Shown piece after piece: positions 18,977 through 27,866 of a stretch of 64,000 nucleotides of DNA; position 1 is the first letter of the stretch, and every line of letters begins with the position of its first letter. Below the pieces are notes generated by a model. It did not search any database. It was not told the DNA's origin and worked only from the letters and a program-made list of their open reading frames with translations. This DNA comes from Sinorhizobium fredii (lineage in GTDB: Bacteria; Pseudomonadota; Alphaproteobacteria; Rhizobiales; Rhizobiaceae), in assembly GCF_002944405.1 (NCBI RefSeq), contig NZ_CP024308.1:248001-312000 (forward strand). The letters run 5' to 3'. Both the position numbers and the translations under genes were made by a program.

Positions 18977-19753
18977 TCAGTAGGCGGCGAGAACGGCGGC
19001 GCTCGGCTTTTGCCCTAGATAGAGGGCCTTAATGTCGTCGCGGAACTTGAGGTCACGGGCATGACCGGACAACACGCTGATGCCGTTTTCGAGGATGACG
19101 GCCTTGTCGGCATAGGTGAGCGCCACGGCAGAGTTCTGCTCGGCAACCAGGATGGAGAGGCCCTCTTCCCGGTTGAGTCGACGCAGGGTGCGGAAGATGT
19201 CCTGGACGACGAGCGGAGCGAGTCCCATGGAAGGCTCGTCCAGGACGAGGAGACGCGGCCGCGACATCAGCGCCCGGCCGATCGCCGTCATCTGCTGCTC
19301 GCCGCCGGAGGTAAGGCCCGCTGCCAAGTGGCGCTTTTCCTTGAGGCGCGGGAACCAGGCATAGATCCTCTCGAGGTCGGCCGCGATTTCACCCCGTTTT
19401 GCGCTGCGTCCGATGCCACCGGAGACGAGGTTCTCCTCCACTGTGAGGCTGCGGAAGCAATGGCGGCCTTCGAGGACCTGCACCAGCCCGGCCCTGACGA
19501 GTGCGTCGGGCGAGACCGCGGCGACATCGAGTTCTCCGAACCTGATGCGTCCCGCGACGATCTGGCCGCGCTCCGCCGGCAGCAGGTTGGATACGGCTTT
19601 CAGCGCCGTCGTCTTGCCGGCACCGTTGGCGCCAAGGAGGGCGACGATTTCGCCGCGCTTCAATGTTAAGCTGACGCCGTCCAGCGCCCTGATTGCGTGA
19701 TTGTAGGTTGCCTTGACGTCTTCGACCGTGAGCAGGATATCCGCTTCAGCCAT
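18977..19753 (-). CDS. LIV-type (HAAT) ABC transporter ATPase, LivF-like
   Basis: Second ATPase of a branched-chain-amino-acid-type importer, 258 residues from the start at 19753, where GGAG lies upstream. It shows Walker A GANGAGKTT, the LivF-type segment LVQVLEGRHCFRSLTVEENL, the signature TSGGEQQMTAIGRAL and Walker B LLVLDEPSMGLAPL. Genes for both permeases, the binding protein and the other ATPase are upstream on the same strand. Its place between livK and an SfnB gene points to an organosulfur cargo instead of an amino acid, by inference. Confidence 0.9.
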   Translation of the reverse strand: MAEADILLTVEDVKATYNHAIRALDGVSLTLKRGEIVALLGANGAGKTTALKAVSNLLPAERGQIVAGRIRFGELDVAAVSPDALVRAGLVQVLEGRHCFRSLTVEENLVSGGIGRSAKRGEIAADLERIYAWFPRLKEKRHLAAGLTSGGEQQMTAIGRALMSRPRLLVLDEPSMGLAPLVVQDIFRTLRRLNREEGLSILVAEQNSAVALTYADKAVILENGISVLSGHARDLKFRDDIKALYLGQKPSAAVLAAY

Positions 19754-19834
19754 GTCACTCTCCTTCTCGTTGGAGTTCGGGCCGGACATGGTGTCGGCAT
19801 GGATCCCCCTCGCCGCATGTCCGACCCGCCCCCA

Positions 19835-21169
19835 TCAGTTGGTCGCGGCCTCCGCATCTTCAGCCGTGCGCAACTTGATGCCCTTTTCCTCGGCATAGGC
19901 CTCGGACGACTTCTCGATGATCGGACGCAGCAGCGCCCAGTCCGGCGCGATCCAGTCGGAAACGACGTTCCACTTCTTGCCGTCCCATTGCTGGAAGGTG
20001 ACGTAGCCGTTGCCTTCGTGATTATCCCAGGTGACGTTGATCGAGTGAAACAGGTTCTTCGCGCCGAGCGCCTCGACCCGGGCCGGATCGAGCTGCAGAT
20101 GCTCGAAGCCCCAGCGGACCTCGTCTCCGGTCAGTGTCCGATTACCGAACTTCTCCTGGGCGATGCGGATCGCCTCGACGTTCAGGATGCCGTTGACGAT
20201 GCCGAGATTGTGGTAGACCGAACCGATGCGGTTCTTGTCCTCGAGGTTGCCCAGGCCCTTATCGTAGATGGCCGAGACGATCTCCTTGACCACCGGATAC
20301 TCGGTACCCGAGGCCTGGGTGGTGATTGCCGTGTAGCCCTTGGCGGCCTCGCCGGCCGGGATGACGTCCTCTTCCGAGTTCGACCAGACATTGCCAATGA
20401 TATGATCGACCGGGAAACCGGTCTTGGCGGCAGTCTTCAGCGCCACCGGGTTCATCACGCCCCAGCCGCGCAGCACGACGTAGTCGGGCTTCGTGCGGCG
20501 GATCGTCAGCCATTGCGACTGCTGCTCGTTGCCGGGATGCGGCACCTCGATCTGCTGCAGTTCGAAGCCGTATTTCTCCGCGAGGAGTTCATAGATCGGG
20601 ATCGTCTCCTTGCCGTAAGGCGAGCCGTGATAGAGCACGACGATCTTCTTGCCCTTGAGGCTTTCGACGCCACCTTCCTTAGAGGCGATGTAGTTTACGA
20701 TGCCGGAGGTCTCGCTGTAGGGATTGAGCAGCAGCGGGAAGACGTAGGGGAAGACCCGACCGTCGGTGGAATCGGTGCGGCCGTGATTGATGGTGATCAG
20801 CGGCACCTTGTCCGCGGTGATCCGGTCGATCATCGCATAGGCGATGCCGACGGAGAGCGGGTTCCATGCGGCGACGTTCGGATTGCTCTTCAGCCGCTCA
20901 TAGGCTTCGACACCGCGCTCGACCTCGTATTGCGTCTCGGCTTCCGACCAGGTGAGCTTGACGCCGTTGACGCCGCCGTCGCGGGTGTTGATCAGGTTGA
21001 GATAATCGATGAAGCCACCAAAGAAACCGGTGCCACCGGCCGCATAGGGACCGACGCGGTAGCTTTGAAGCGGAAAATACTGCTCGTCGGCATGGGCTGC
21101 CGGGAGCGCCATCGTAAGCGCGACGCCCGCGGCCAGCGCCGCAATCTTAAATTTGCTGAGGATGGTCAT
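19835..21169 (-). CDS. LIV-type ABC transporter periplasmic binding protein
   Basis: Type I periplasmic-binding-fold protein (LivK-like), 444 residues, with a signal peptide ending near PAAHA-DEQYFP. Typical family parts include GGFIDYLNLINTRDGGVNG, DKVPLITINHGRTDSTDGRV and KGKKIVVLYHGSPYGKE. The length exceeds classic LivJ/LivK (about 370), as in the subgroup that binds aromatic or amide compounds. It lies in the same operon as msuE-sfnG and SfnB. Ligand unknown; a sulfone or sulfonate is a reasonable guess from neighbours. Confidence 0.88.
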   Translation of the reverse strand: MTILSKFKIAALAAGVALTMALPAAHADEQYFPLQSYRVGPYAAGGTGFFGGFIDYLNLINTRDGGVNGVKLTWSEAETQYEVERGVEAYERLKSNPNVAAWNPLSVGIAYAMIDRITADKVPLITINHGRTDSTDGRVFPYVFPLLLNPYSETSGIVNYIASKEGGVESLKGKKIVVLYHGSPYGKETIPIYELLAEKYGFELQQIEVPHPGNEQQSQWLTIRRTKPDYVVLRGWGVMNPVALKTAAKTGFPVDHIIGNVWSNSEEDVIPAGEAAKGYTAITTQASGTEYPVVKEIVSAIYDKGLGNLEDKNRIGSVYHNLGIVNGILNVEAIRIAQEKFGNRTLTGDEVRWGFEHLQLDPARVEALGAKNLFHSINVTWDNHEGNGYVTFQQWDGKKWNVVSDWIAPDWALLRPIIEKSSEAYAEEKGIKLRTAEDAEAATN

Positions 21170-21267
21170 TTCTGGACAAACTCCGGGTGTTGGTCGGCGC
21201 GATCGCCGTACCTGATTGATGGAAAGTGGATTTCTTGCTTTTGGGAGCGCATCCGCTCCGGTCTTCG

Positions 21268-22308
21268 TCAGCGCCGTCCGAGAACGGAACCGAGGCGTCT
21301 CACGTTCCTTTCCCAGAGGGCGACGAGTCCGTCCGGTTCAAGAACGAGGAAGAGGATGATCAGGCCGCCGAGCACGATGCGCTGGCTCATGTCGAGCACG
21401 CCGGAATCGAAGATGTCGCCGAGAAAGAAGGCACCAAGCCGCGACAGAAGGAGCGGAAAGACGACGATCAGCGCGGCTCCAAAAAAGGCGCCGCGGATCG
21501 AGGCGAGGCCGCCGATGATGATGATGAACAGCACCTGGAAGGAGCGGTCGAGATTGAAGCCTGCCGGTTCGACCGTTCTAAGATAGGCGAAGGCCCAGAG
21601 CACGCCGGCAACGCCGATGATGAAGGACGAAATCGCGAAGGCGAGCAACTTCGCCCGCAACACCGGCACGCCGATGATGCGGGCGGCCGTCTCGTTGTCA
21701 CGCACCGCAATGAAGTTGCGCCCGGTCTGCGAGGCGACAAGCCTCAGCGCCAGGAAGGTGAGCACTGTCACGATGGTCAGCGCGAAGAGATAGCGGTCGG
21801 CGGCGCTATCGAAAGCGAAGCCGGCGATCACCAGCGGCGGAGCGTCGATGACGCCGGAGGCCGAATTGTTGGAGAACCAGCCGAATTTCGTCAGAGCCCA
21901 CTGTACGAAGAACTGTGCGGCAAGCGTCGAAACAGCGAGATAGAAGCCCTTCAGCCTGAGACTCGGCAGGCCGAAGACAATGCCGATCGCAGCGGCCGAA
22001 AAGCCGGCAAGCACGATGCTTAACACAAGCGGCAGGCCTTCGACGCGCAGGTTGAAGTTGTAGGCGGCGAAGGCGCCGACCGCCATGAAGGCGGCGCTGC
22101 CGAGCGAAACCTGGCCGGCATAGCCGGTCAAGAGGTTCAAGCCAACGCCGGCGAGGCTCAGCGCCAGGAACGGCAGCAAAATGGCCTCGAAGAGGTAGCT
22201 GGTGCCGACAAATGGCACGACGAGGTAGGCAACGGCAAGGAGCGCCAATGGAGCCGGCCAGCGCGGAAGCGTCGCAGACGCGGGGAGGTGGTTTGCGATG
22301 GAGGCCAT
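21268..22308 (-). CDS. LIV-type ABC transporter permease, LivM-like
   Basis: 346-residue inner-membrane permease. The start at 22308 (MASIANHLPASATLP) lies 2 bases after the livH-like stop. It contains about nine hydrophobic segments and the LivM hallmark GLNLLTGYAGQVSLGSAAF, with the cytoplasmic coupling region GRNFIAVRDNETAARIIGV. It pairs with the LivH-like permease at 22311-23207. The open frame continues upstream to 22638 only as a shadow of livH. Confidence 0.91.
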   Translation of the reverse strand: MASIANHLPASATLPRWPAPLALLAVAYLVVPFVGTSYLFEAILLPFLALSLAGVGLNLLTGYAGQVSLGSAAFMAVGAFAAYNFNLRVEGLPLVLSIVLAGFSAAAIGIVFGLPSLRLKGFYLAVSTLAAQFFVQWALTKFGWFSNNSASGVIDAPPLVIAGFAFDSAADRYLFALTIVTVLTFLALRLVASQTGRNFIAVRDNETAARIIGVPVLRAKLLAFAISSFIIGVAGVLWAFAYLRTVEPAGFNLDRSFQVLFIIIIGGLASIRGAFFGAALIVVFPLLLSRLGAFFLGDIFDSGVLDMSQRIVLGGLIILFLVLEPDGLVALWERNVRRLGSVLGRR

Positions 22309-22310
22309 GG

Positions 22311-23207
22311 TCAGAGCCTTTCCACGAGCTTCTGGCCAAACAGGCCGGAGGGACGAATGAGCAGGAAGGCGAGTGCAGCGACATAGGCAAACCAGCTTTC
22401 GATACCGCCGCCGAGATAGTCGCCGAGATAGACCTCGGCGAGCTTCTCGGTCGCGCCGATCAGCAGGCCGCCGACGATGGCACCCAGGATCGAGTCGAAG
22501 CCACCGAGGACGAGGACCGGAAGAGCCTTGAGAACGACAAGCGACAGCGAGAATTGCACGCCGAGCCGTGCGCCCCAAAGGAGGCCTGCCACCAGCGCCA
22601 CCAGGCCGGCGGTCGCCCAGACGGTCGCCCAGATCCACGGCAGCCGCAGACCGACGGCGAGCGCTGCGAACTGGTCGTCCGCGACCGCTCGGAAGGCGAG
22701 GCCGACACGGGTATAACGGAAGAAGACCGACAACAGCGCTACCATGCCGGCCGCAACTGCCGCGGCGAAGATGTCGAACTGGCTGATGAAGACGCCGCCG
22801 ATATCGAAGGGGAGGTCCTCGATGCCGAGCTCGAGCGCATGCACCTGCGTTCCCCAGACAAGCTGGGCGGCACCCTCGATGACGTAGGAAAGACCGAGCG
22901 TCGCCATGAAGAGCGTGATCGGCGGCCTGTTGGTGAGCGGGCGAAGTACGGTGCGCTCAATAACGATGCCGATGACGACCATCAGCGCAAAGGTGATGGC
23001 AAGCGCCAGCGGGAAAGGCACGCCGCGCTCGACGAGACTGACGAAGGTCAGTGCCGCGAAGAGCAGCATCGCTCCTTGCGCGAAATTCAGCACGCCGGAG
23101 GTCTTGTAAATCAGCACGAAGCCGATCGCGACCAGCGAGTACATCACGCCCGAGAGCAGCCCGCCGACGAGCACCTCGGTGAAGAAAAGCCAATCGAGGT
23201 CCGACAT
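22311..23207 (-). CDS. LIV-type ABC transporter permease, LivH-like
   Basis: 298-residue permease of the LivH family with eight or so membrane segments. It shows GGLLSGVMYSLVAIGFVLIY, SGVLNFAQGAML and the coupling region TRVGLAFRAVADDQFAALAVG. Its start touches the livG-like stop and its end lies 2 bases before the LivM-like start, so the three genes form a tight translational unit. Cargo is inferred from the surrounding sulfur genes. Confidence 0.91.
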   Translation of the reverse strand: MSDLDWLFFTEVLVGGLLSGVMYSLVAIGFVLIYKTSGVLNFAQGAMLLFAALTFVSLVERGVPFPLALAITFALMVVIGIVIERTVLRPLTNRPPITLFMATLGLSYVIEGAAQLVWGTQVHALELGIEDLPFDIGGVFISQFDIFAAAVAAGMVALLSVFFRYTRVGLAFRAVADDQFAALAVGLRLPWIWATVWATAGLVALVAGLLWGARLGVQFSLSLVVLKALPVLVLGGFDSILGAIVGGLLIGATEKLAEVYLGDYLGGGIESWFAYVAALAFLLIRPSGLFGQKLVERL

Positions 23208-24118
23208 CAGATCCCCGCCCCATCTTCGTTTTCCGGTGCGACGCCAAGATAGGCGTCGATAACGCTCTGGTCGTCCCGCACCTCTTCCGGCGTGCCGTCG
23301 GCGATCTTGCGGCCATAGTCGAGCACGGCGATACGGTCCGACAGTTCCATGACGACGCCGATATCATGCTCGATCAGGATCACGGTGGTGCCGTAGGCTT
23401 CGCGGGTCGCCCGCACGAAGCCGGCCATCTCGTCCTTCTCGGTGCCGGTCATGCCGGCCATCGGCTCGTCGAGAAGCAGGATCTCCGGCTCCGCCACCAG
23501 CGCACGGGCGAGTTCAACCCGCTTCTGCAGCCCGTAGGGCAAGGTGCCGGCAAGCCGGCCGGCGACGTGTTCGAGATCAAGGAAGGCAAGGATGCGCCGG
23601 GCCCGGTCGCGCGCGTCCGCCTCCTCGCGGCGGGCGGCGCCGACACGGGCGATCTGGCCCAGGAACGTCGAGCGGACCGTGTGCGCTCGACCAGCCACCA
23701 CGTTGTCGAGGACGCTCAAGCCCTTGAAGAGGGCAAGGTTTTGGAACGTTCGTGCGACCCCGAGGCGCGCCAGCCTGTCGGTCGGCACCGCACGATAGCG
23801 GTGGCCGCCGATCAGCACATGGCCGCGATCCGGCCGGTAGACGCCGCTGATGACATTGATAAGCGAGCTCTTGCCGGCGCCATTCGGACCGATGATGGCG
23901 CGGATTTCGCCGCGCCGCACGGCGAGATCGACATTGTCCAGAGCCGTGACACCGCCGAAAGAAAGGCTCACGCCTTCAAGGCCAAGCAGCACGTCGCCGG
24001 AAATCGCCGCATGCGCCTGAGGCGTCGGCCTGGCGGCAAGGTCGAGGAGGTGCTCCTGGACCTCTGGCGGGAAGGCGGACGTGCCCAGCCCCCCAAGGGC
24101 AAATGTCATCGCGTGCAT
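23207..24118 (-). CDS. LIV-type ABC transporter ATPase, LivG-like
   Basis: ATPase of 303 residues. An N-terminal stretch of about 45 residues precedes the domain; GAGGG upstream supports the start at 24118. Walker A is GPNGAGKSS, the LivG segment ARTFQNLALFKGLSVLDNV is present, the signature is LPYGLQKRVELARAL, and Walker B is ILLLDEPMAGMTGTEKDEM. It follows the msuE-sfnG gene after 153 bases and begins the importer group livG-livH-livM-livK-livF. Confidence 0.9.
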   Translation of the reverse strand: MHAMTFALGGLGTSAFPPEVQEHLLDLAARPTPQAHAAISGDVLLGLEGVSLSFGGVTALDNVDLAVRRGEIRAIIGPNGAGKSSLINVISGVYRPDRGHVLIGGHRYRAVPTDRLARLGVARTFQNLALFKGLSVLDNVVAGRAHTVRSTFLGQIARVGAARREEADARDRARRILAFLDLEHVAGRLAGTLPYGLQKRVELARALVAEPEILLLDEPMAGMTGTEKDEMAGFVRATREAYGTTVILIEHDIGVVMELSDRIAVLDYGRKIADGTPEEVRDDQSVIDAYLGVAPENEDGAGI

Positions 24119-24271
24119 GTTTTCCCTCTCAGACGGCTTCCAGGCGCCAGGGCAACCCGTTGCCAGCGGCGCACAGCTCCGCCGGCGATCCCAATGAAAC
24201 CCCGGTCATTCTGTAGTGGTACGGACCGGCATTCCGGCCCGCCTTCTTACGTTCAGGTGCTTTTCTGCCGA

Positions 24272-25984
24272 TTACTCCGCAGCGACCGGCTGCAGCGCTT
24301 CCGCCGCTTCCAGTTCGCGCACCAGCGGAATGACGTGCTTGCCGAAATATTCGACCTCTTCCTGGAAATGCAGGAAGCCGAGCAGGATGAGGTCGGCACC
24401 GGCGCGCTTCAGATCGAGGATCCGCTCGGCCACCTGCCGAGGCGTGCCAATCAGGTTGGAGCGGAAGCCGTCATTGTACTGGACCAGATCCTCGAAGGAG
24501 GATTTCGCCCAGTTGCCCTCGCCTTCCGGCGAAGCCTTGCCGGCATTCTTGACTTCATGGCCAAAGGCGTTGACTGCCTCCGGATTCGCCTTTTCGATGA
24601 TCTCCGCAAGCACGGCCTTCGCCTCTTCCTCAGTCTCGCGGACGATTGCGAAGGCGTTGACGCCGACCCGAACCGAGTGGTCGCTTTCCTTGGCCTTCTG
24701 GCGGATATCATTCACCTGCTTGGCGATCTGGTCCGGTGTGTTGCCATTGGTGAAGTACCAGTCAGAAACGCGTGCCGCCATGTCGCGCGCGGCGCGCGAC
24801 GAGCCGCCCTGAAAGATCTCCGGCTGCGGATTGATAGGCTTCGGCTTCAGCGAGTAATTGTTGAAGCGGTAGAAATCGCCGCGGAAGGTGAAATTGTCCT
24901 CGGTCCAGATGCCGCGCAGCGCCCGGATGAACTCTTCCGAACGGCGATAGCGCTCGTCGTGGTCCAGCCAATGCTCGCCGATTGCGGCGAACTCGCCGCG
25001 GAACCAGCCGCTGACGACGTTGACGGCGACGCGGCCGTTGGTGAGGTGGTTGATCGTGGCGATCTGCTTGGCGGCCAGCGCGGGGTTCCACGGCCCCGGC
25101 AGGATCGCCGCGATGACCTTCAGCGTCTTGGTTGCTTCCAGCAGCGCATGGCTGAAGGAAACCGATTCATGCTGGAATTCGGCACCGTAGCCGGCGGTGA
25201 AGCGGATCTGGCTCAAGGCGTATTCGAAACCGTTCTCTTCGGCGATCTGCGCCAGTTTTCGGTTGTAGTCGATCGACCAACTTGTCCGCTGTTCGATATT
25301 GGAAATGACCAGCCCGCCCGAAACGTTCGGTACCCAATAGGCGAATTTCACCGGCTCTCTATTTGCATGCGACATTTGTCTTCCTCTCCAGGGTTTCATG
25401 CCTTTGGTGGCAACCAGTGCCGGTCCATTTTCACCGGCAAACAACGTGGTTCTCTGCGGACTTACGGGTAACAAGCGCGCGAGGTCAGCGATGGCGCGAT
25501 CGACGCGCTCGAGCACCACCGGATTGGTGAGCCGATAATCGACAAAATCGGTCTCGACCGCATAGATGGAGGTCGGTAGCGACAGCGCGTTGAAGAAGCC
25601 GAAAAGCGGACGGAGCTGATGCTCGACCATCAAGGCATGCAGGGGACTGCCGCCGGTCGCGGCGAGGAGCACCGGCCTTCCGGTCAAGGCGCGGTAGTCC
25701 ACCAGGTCGAAAAGATGCTTCAACGCACCGGTATAGGAGGCGCGATAGACGGGCGAGCCGACGACAAGAACGTCGGCGTTTTCGACCGCATCAATGATTT
25801 CGCGTCCTTCGCTCTCGAGCTGATCGGCTCTCAACGCCCGAAAGAGAACCGGCGCCGCATCGGCGAGGTTGATGACACGTTTCACGCCACCGAAGCGGCT
25901 CTCAACCGCCGACGCCATGACGTCGACGAGCGAGGCTGTCCGCGATGGTCGCTTTACATTGCCGGAAAGTCCGAGGATCTTCAT
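24272..25984 (-). CDS. MsuE-SfnG in-frame fusion: FMN reductase plus dimethylsulfone monooxygenase
   Basis: One uninterrupted frame of 570 codons joins two enzymes that are normally separate. Residues 1 to about 175 are a flavodoxin-like NAD(P)H:FMN reductase of the MsuE/SsuE type (MKILGLSGNVKRPSRTASLV, VVGSPVYRASYTGALKHLFD). A linker of about 28 residues follows. Residues 204-570 are SfnG (FAYWVPNVSGGLVISNIEQR, NHLTNGRVAVNVVSGWF), which converts dimethylsulfone to methanesulfinate with FMNH2. An ATG at 25375 opens the SfnG part (367 residues, the usual SfnG length). It has GGAGAGGA just upstream, so SfnG may also be made alone. An A/T-rich box lies at 26013. Confidence 0.9.
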   Translation of the reverse strand: MKILGLSGNVKRPSRTASLVDVMASAVESRFGGVKRVINLADAAPVLFRALRADQLESEGREIIDAVENADVLVVGSPVYRASYTGALKHLFDLVDYRALTGRPVLLAATGGSPLHALMVEHQLRPLFGFFNALSLPTSIYAVETDFVDYRLTNPVVLERVDRAIADLARLLPVSPQRTTLFAGENGPALVATKGMKPWRGRQMSHANREPVKFAYWVPNVSGGLVISNIEQRTSWSIDYNRKLAQIAEENGFEYALSQIRFTAGYGAEFQHESVSFSHALLEATKTLKVIAAILPGPWNPALAAKQIATINHLTNGRVAVNVVSGWFRGEFAAIGEHWLDHDERYRRSEEFIRALRGIWTEDNFTFRGDFYRFNNYSLKPKPINPQPEIFQGGSSRAARDMAARVSDWYFTNGNTPDQIAKQVNDIRQKAKESDHSVRVGVNAFAIVRETEEEAKAVLAEIIEKANPEAVNAFGHEVKNAGKASPEGEGNWAKSSFEDLVQYNDGFRSNLIGTPRQVAERILDLKRAGADLILLGFLHFQEEVEYFGKHVIPLVRELEAAEALQPVAAE

Positions 25985-26463
25985 TTGCGTCGCGGTTCCA
26001 TGTTGCTGACTTACTCTATCAATTTAATGTACTAGCGTAAGAAAAATTCTCCTAATTTTGCCGACGCGGAAAATTCAAAAATTCGGATCGGAGGGCGCCG
26101 GCGCGGTTTCACGCCTAATTTAGGCCGCCCTTAAAGTCGTGGATCGGTGCGAACAAAACCGGAGTGCCATCAGGCTGCGTCGACTTTTCGTCGGGCCCAA
26201 TGCGAAGAGCGAGCGCGCTGAAGGCCAGCTCGACCAACCCATAACTCCCTCATGAGCATCTCCCGTGCCGCTGCACGCTTCGGAGAATGTGGTGCTCCGC
26301 AGGCCCCGCCCTCGAAGGAAAATCATTCCACATTACTACACATATTCTATATACTATATGTGTATTCCACTCCTCGCCTGTCGCATCATGCAGTACGAAG
26401 GCCGCAGGCAAGCAGCTCGCCCGCCGGTCAGTAGCCGCAAACAGGATCCCGATGGAGGAATGC
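25985..26463. promoter_or_regulatory. Divergent control region between msuE-sfnG and the sugar-type ABC genes
   Basis: About 480 bases without a supported gene, separating minus-strand msuE-sfnG from plus-strand genes. It holds ACTCTATCAATTTAATG at 26013-26029 near the msuE start and a perfect inverted repeat at 26338-26363. Both lie in locally A/T-rich sequence within a GC-rich region, as expected of promoters and operators. Confidence 0.55.
26338..26363. promoter_or_regulatory. Perfect inverted repeat, candidate operator
   Basis: ACACATAT and ATATGTGT form an 8-base perfect inverted repeat around a 10-base A/T-rich spacer. The centre is about 113 bases before the start of the binding-protein gene at 26464. 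Size and symmetry fit a dimeric repressor or activator site. No cognate regulator gene is recognised in the window. Confidence 0.5.
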
Positions 26464-27804
26464 ATGTCCAATCCCATTTTCAGTCAGACCTATCGCCGCC
26501 GCAGCGTACTGAAATCGCTCGCAGCCGCCGGCGCGCTGCCCTTCATCGCGCCGCTCGCCTCGTCGACGGCACTCGCCTCAAGCAACAAGTTTGCGGGCCG
26601 CACCATTAACCTCCTGATCATCCAGCCGCACGTCGTAACCGGCAAGAAGATCGCCGAGGATTTCGAGAAGCTGACCGGAGCCAAGGTCAATGTCACCGCG
26701 GTGCCCTATGACCAGGTCAGCGTCAAGGCGACGCTCGACGTGCAATCGGGCGCCAACGAGTTCGATGTCATCGACTACTTCTATACCTACAAGGGTCAGC
26801 TCGCCGATGACGGCGTCATCGAGGACGTGACGGATCTCATCGAGCGCGACAAGGCCGAAATCCAGCCGGAAGATTTCATCCAGACCATCTACGACCAGTA
26901 CACCTTGCACGACGGCCGCCGCTATGGCCTGCCCTATGACGGCGACAGCCATCTTCTCTTCTACAACCGAGAGCTTTTCGACCGCTATGGACTGAAGGCG
27001 CCGACGACCTGGGACGAATACAACGAGAACGCCAAGGTCATCACCGAGGCCGAGTCGAAGAACGGTATCTATGGTGCCGCCGTGCTTGGAGCGAAGATCC
27101 CGGTCATCATCCTGTCCACCTACGCCAACCGACTGACGGGCTTCGGCGGCAATTTCCTCAAAGCCGACGGCTCGTCCGCACTCGATAGCGCAGAGGCCCT
27201 GGAGGCGCTGAAGTCGCTGCTCGCCTCCGCGCCGCACGCGCTCCCGACGCCGCTCGAGACCCGTTTCGAGGAAGGCTTGCCCGCGTTCCTGAACGGCAAG
27301 GCGGCGCAGATCGACTTCTGGACCGACCTCGGCGGCTATGCTCAGGATCCCAAGGGGTCGAAGATCGTCGACAAATGGGGTGTGACCCGCATCCCGATCG
27401 GCGGCGGCAACAAGACGCCGCGCCTGGCCTTCAACGCCGGCTTCGGCTTTGCAGTCACCACCGGATCGCAGAACAAGGATGTGGCCTGGGAACTGATCAA
27501 GCTGGTCACCAGCAAGGGCTATCACGAACAGCTATTGGCGCTCACCGGTTCGGGCATCGATCCCGACCGCCAGTCGGGTCTGAGATCCGAGAAGTTCAAG
27601 GCCTTCCAACCGCTCGTGCAGCCGCTGCTCGACGGCGGCGCCTTGGAAAACAGCCTGGCCTGGCCGACGGCCGTCTATGCGCCGAAGCTCGAAAACGCGC
27701 TCACCGACGAACTGGCGCTGGCGCTCGCCGGCACCAAGAGCGCCGAACAGGCGATCTCCGATGCCCATCGGGCCTGGACCGAGATCATCGAGTTGAACGG
27801 CTGA
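26464..27804 (+). CDS. Sugar-type ABC transporter binding protein with Tat-like signal
   Basis: Extracytoplasmic solute-binding protein family 1, 446 residues. The start at 26464 has GGAGG 5 bases upstream. The N-terminus has a twin-arginine-like motif YRRRSVLKSLAAAGALPF followed by a signal peptide. The body shows family features such as TYKGQLADDGVIEDVTDL, PYDGDSHLLFYNRELFDRYG and GFGFAVTTGSQNKDVAWELI. It heads an operon with an aldo/keto reductase and two permeases. This combination resembles the sulfoquinovose import and monooxygenase (smo) clusters of Agrobacterium, where the binding protein is SmoF; that role is an inference from context. Confidence 0.87.
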   Translation: MSNPIFSQTYRRRSVLKSLAAAGALPFIAPLASSTALASSNKFAGRTINLLIIQPHVVTGKKIAEDFEKLTGAKVNVTAVPYDQVSVKATLDVQSGANEFDVIDYFYTYKGQLADDGVIEDVTDLIERDKAEIQPEDFIQTIYDQYTLHDGRRYGLPYDGDSHLLFYNRELFDRYGLKAPTTWDEYNENAKVITEAESKNGIYGAAVLGAKIPVIILSTYANRLTGFGGNFLKADGSSALDSAEALEALKSLLASAPHALPTPLETRFEEGLPAFLNGKAAQIDFWTDLGGYAQDPKGSKIVDKWGVTRIPIGGGNKTPRLAFNAGFGFAVTTGSQNKDVAWELIKLVTSKGYHEQLLALTGSGIDPDRQSGLRSEKFKAFQPLVQPLLDGGALENSLAWPTAVYAPKLENALTDELALALAGTKSAEQAISDAHRAWTEIIELNG

Positions 27805-27866
27805 TTGCGCGACCCATCGCTTCCTCCCGGCGCGCGCCGGCAATTTCTTCAAAAGAGGCAAAGACC

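Noticed and set aside
23366..25471. A 701-codon plus-strand open frame opposite livG and sfnG.
   Set aside because: Antisense shadow of GC-rich genes; both minus-strand proteins there have clear motifs.
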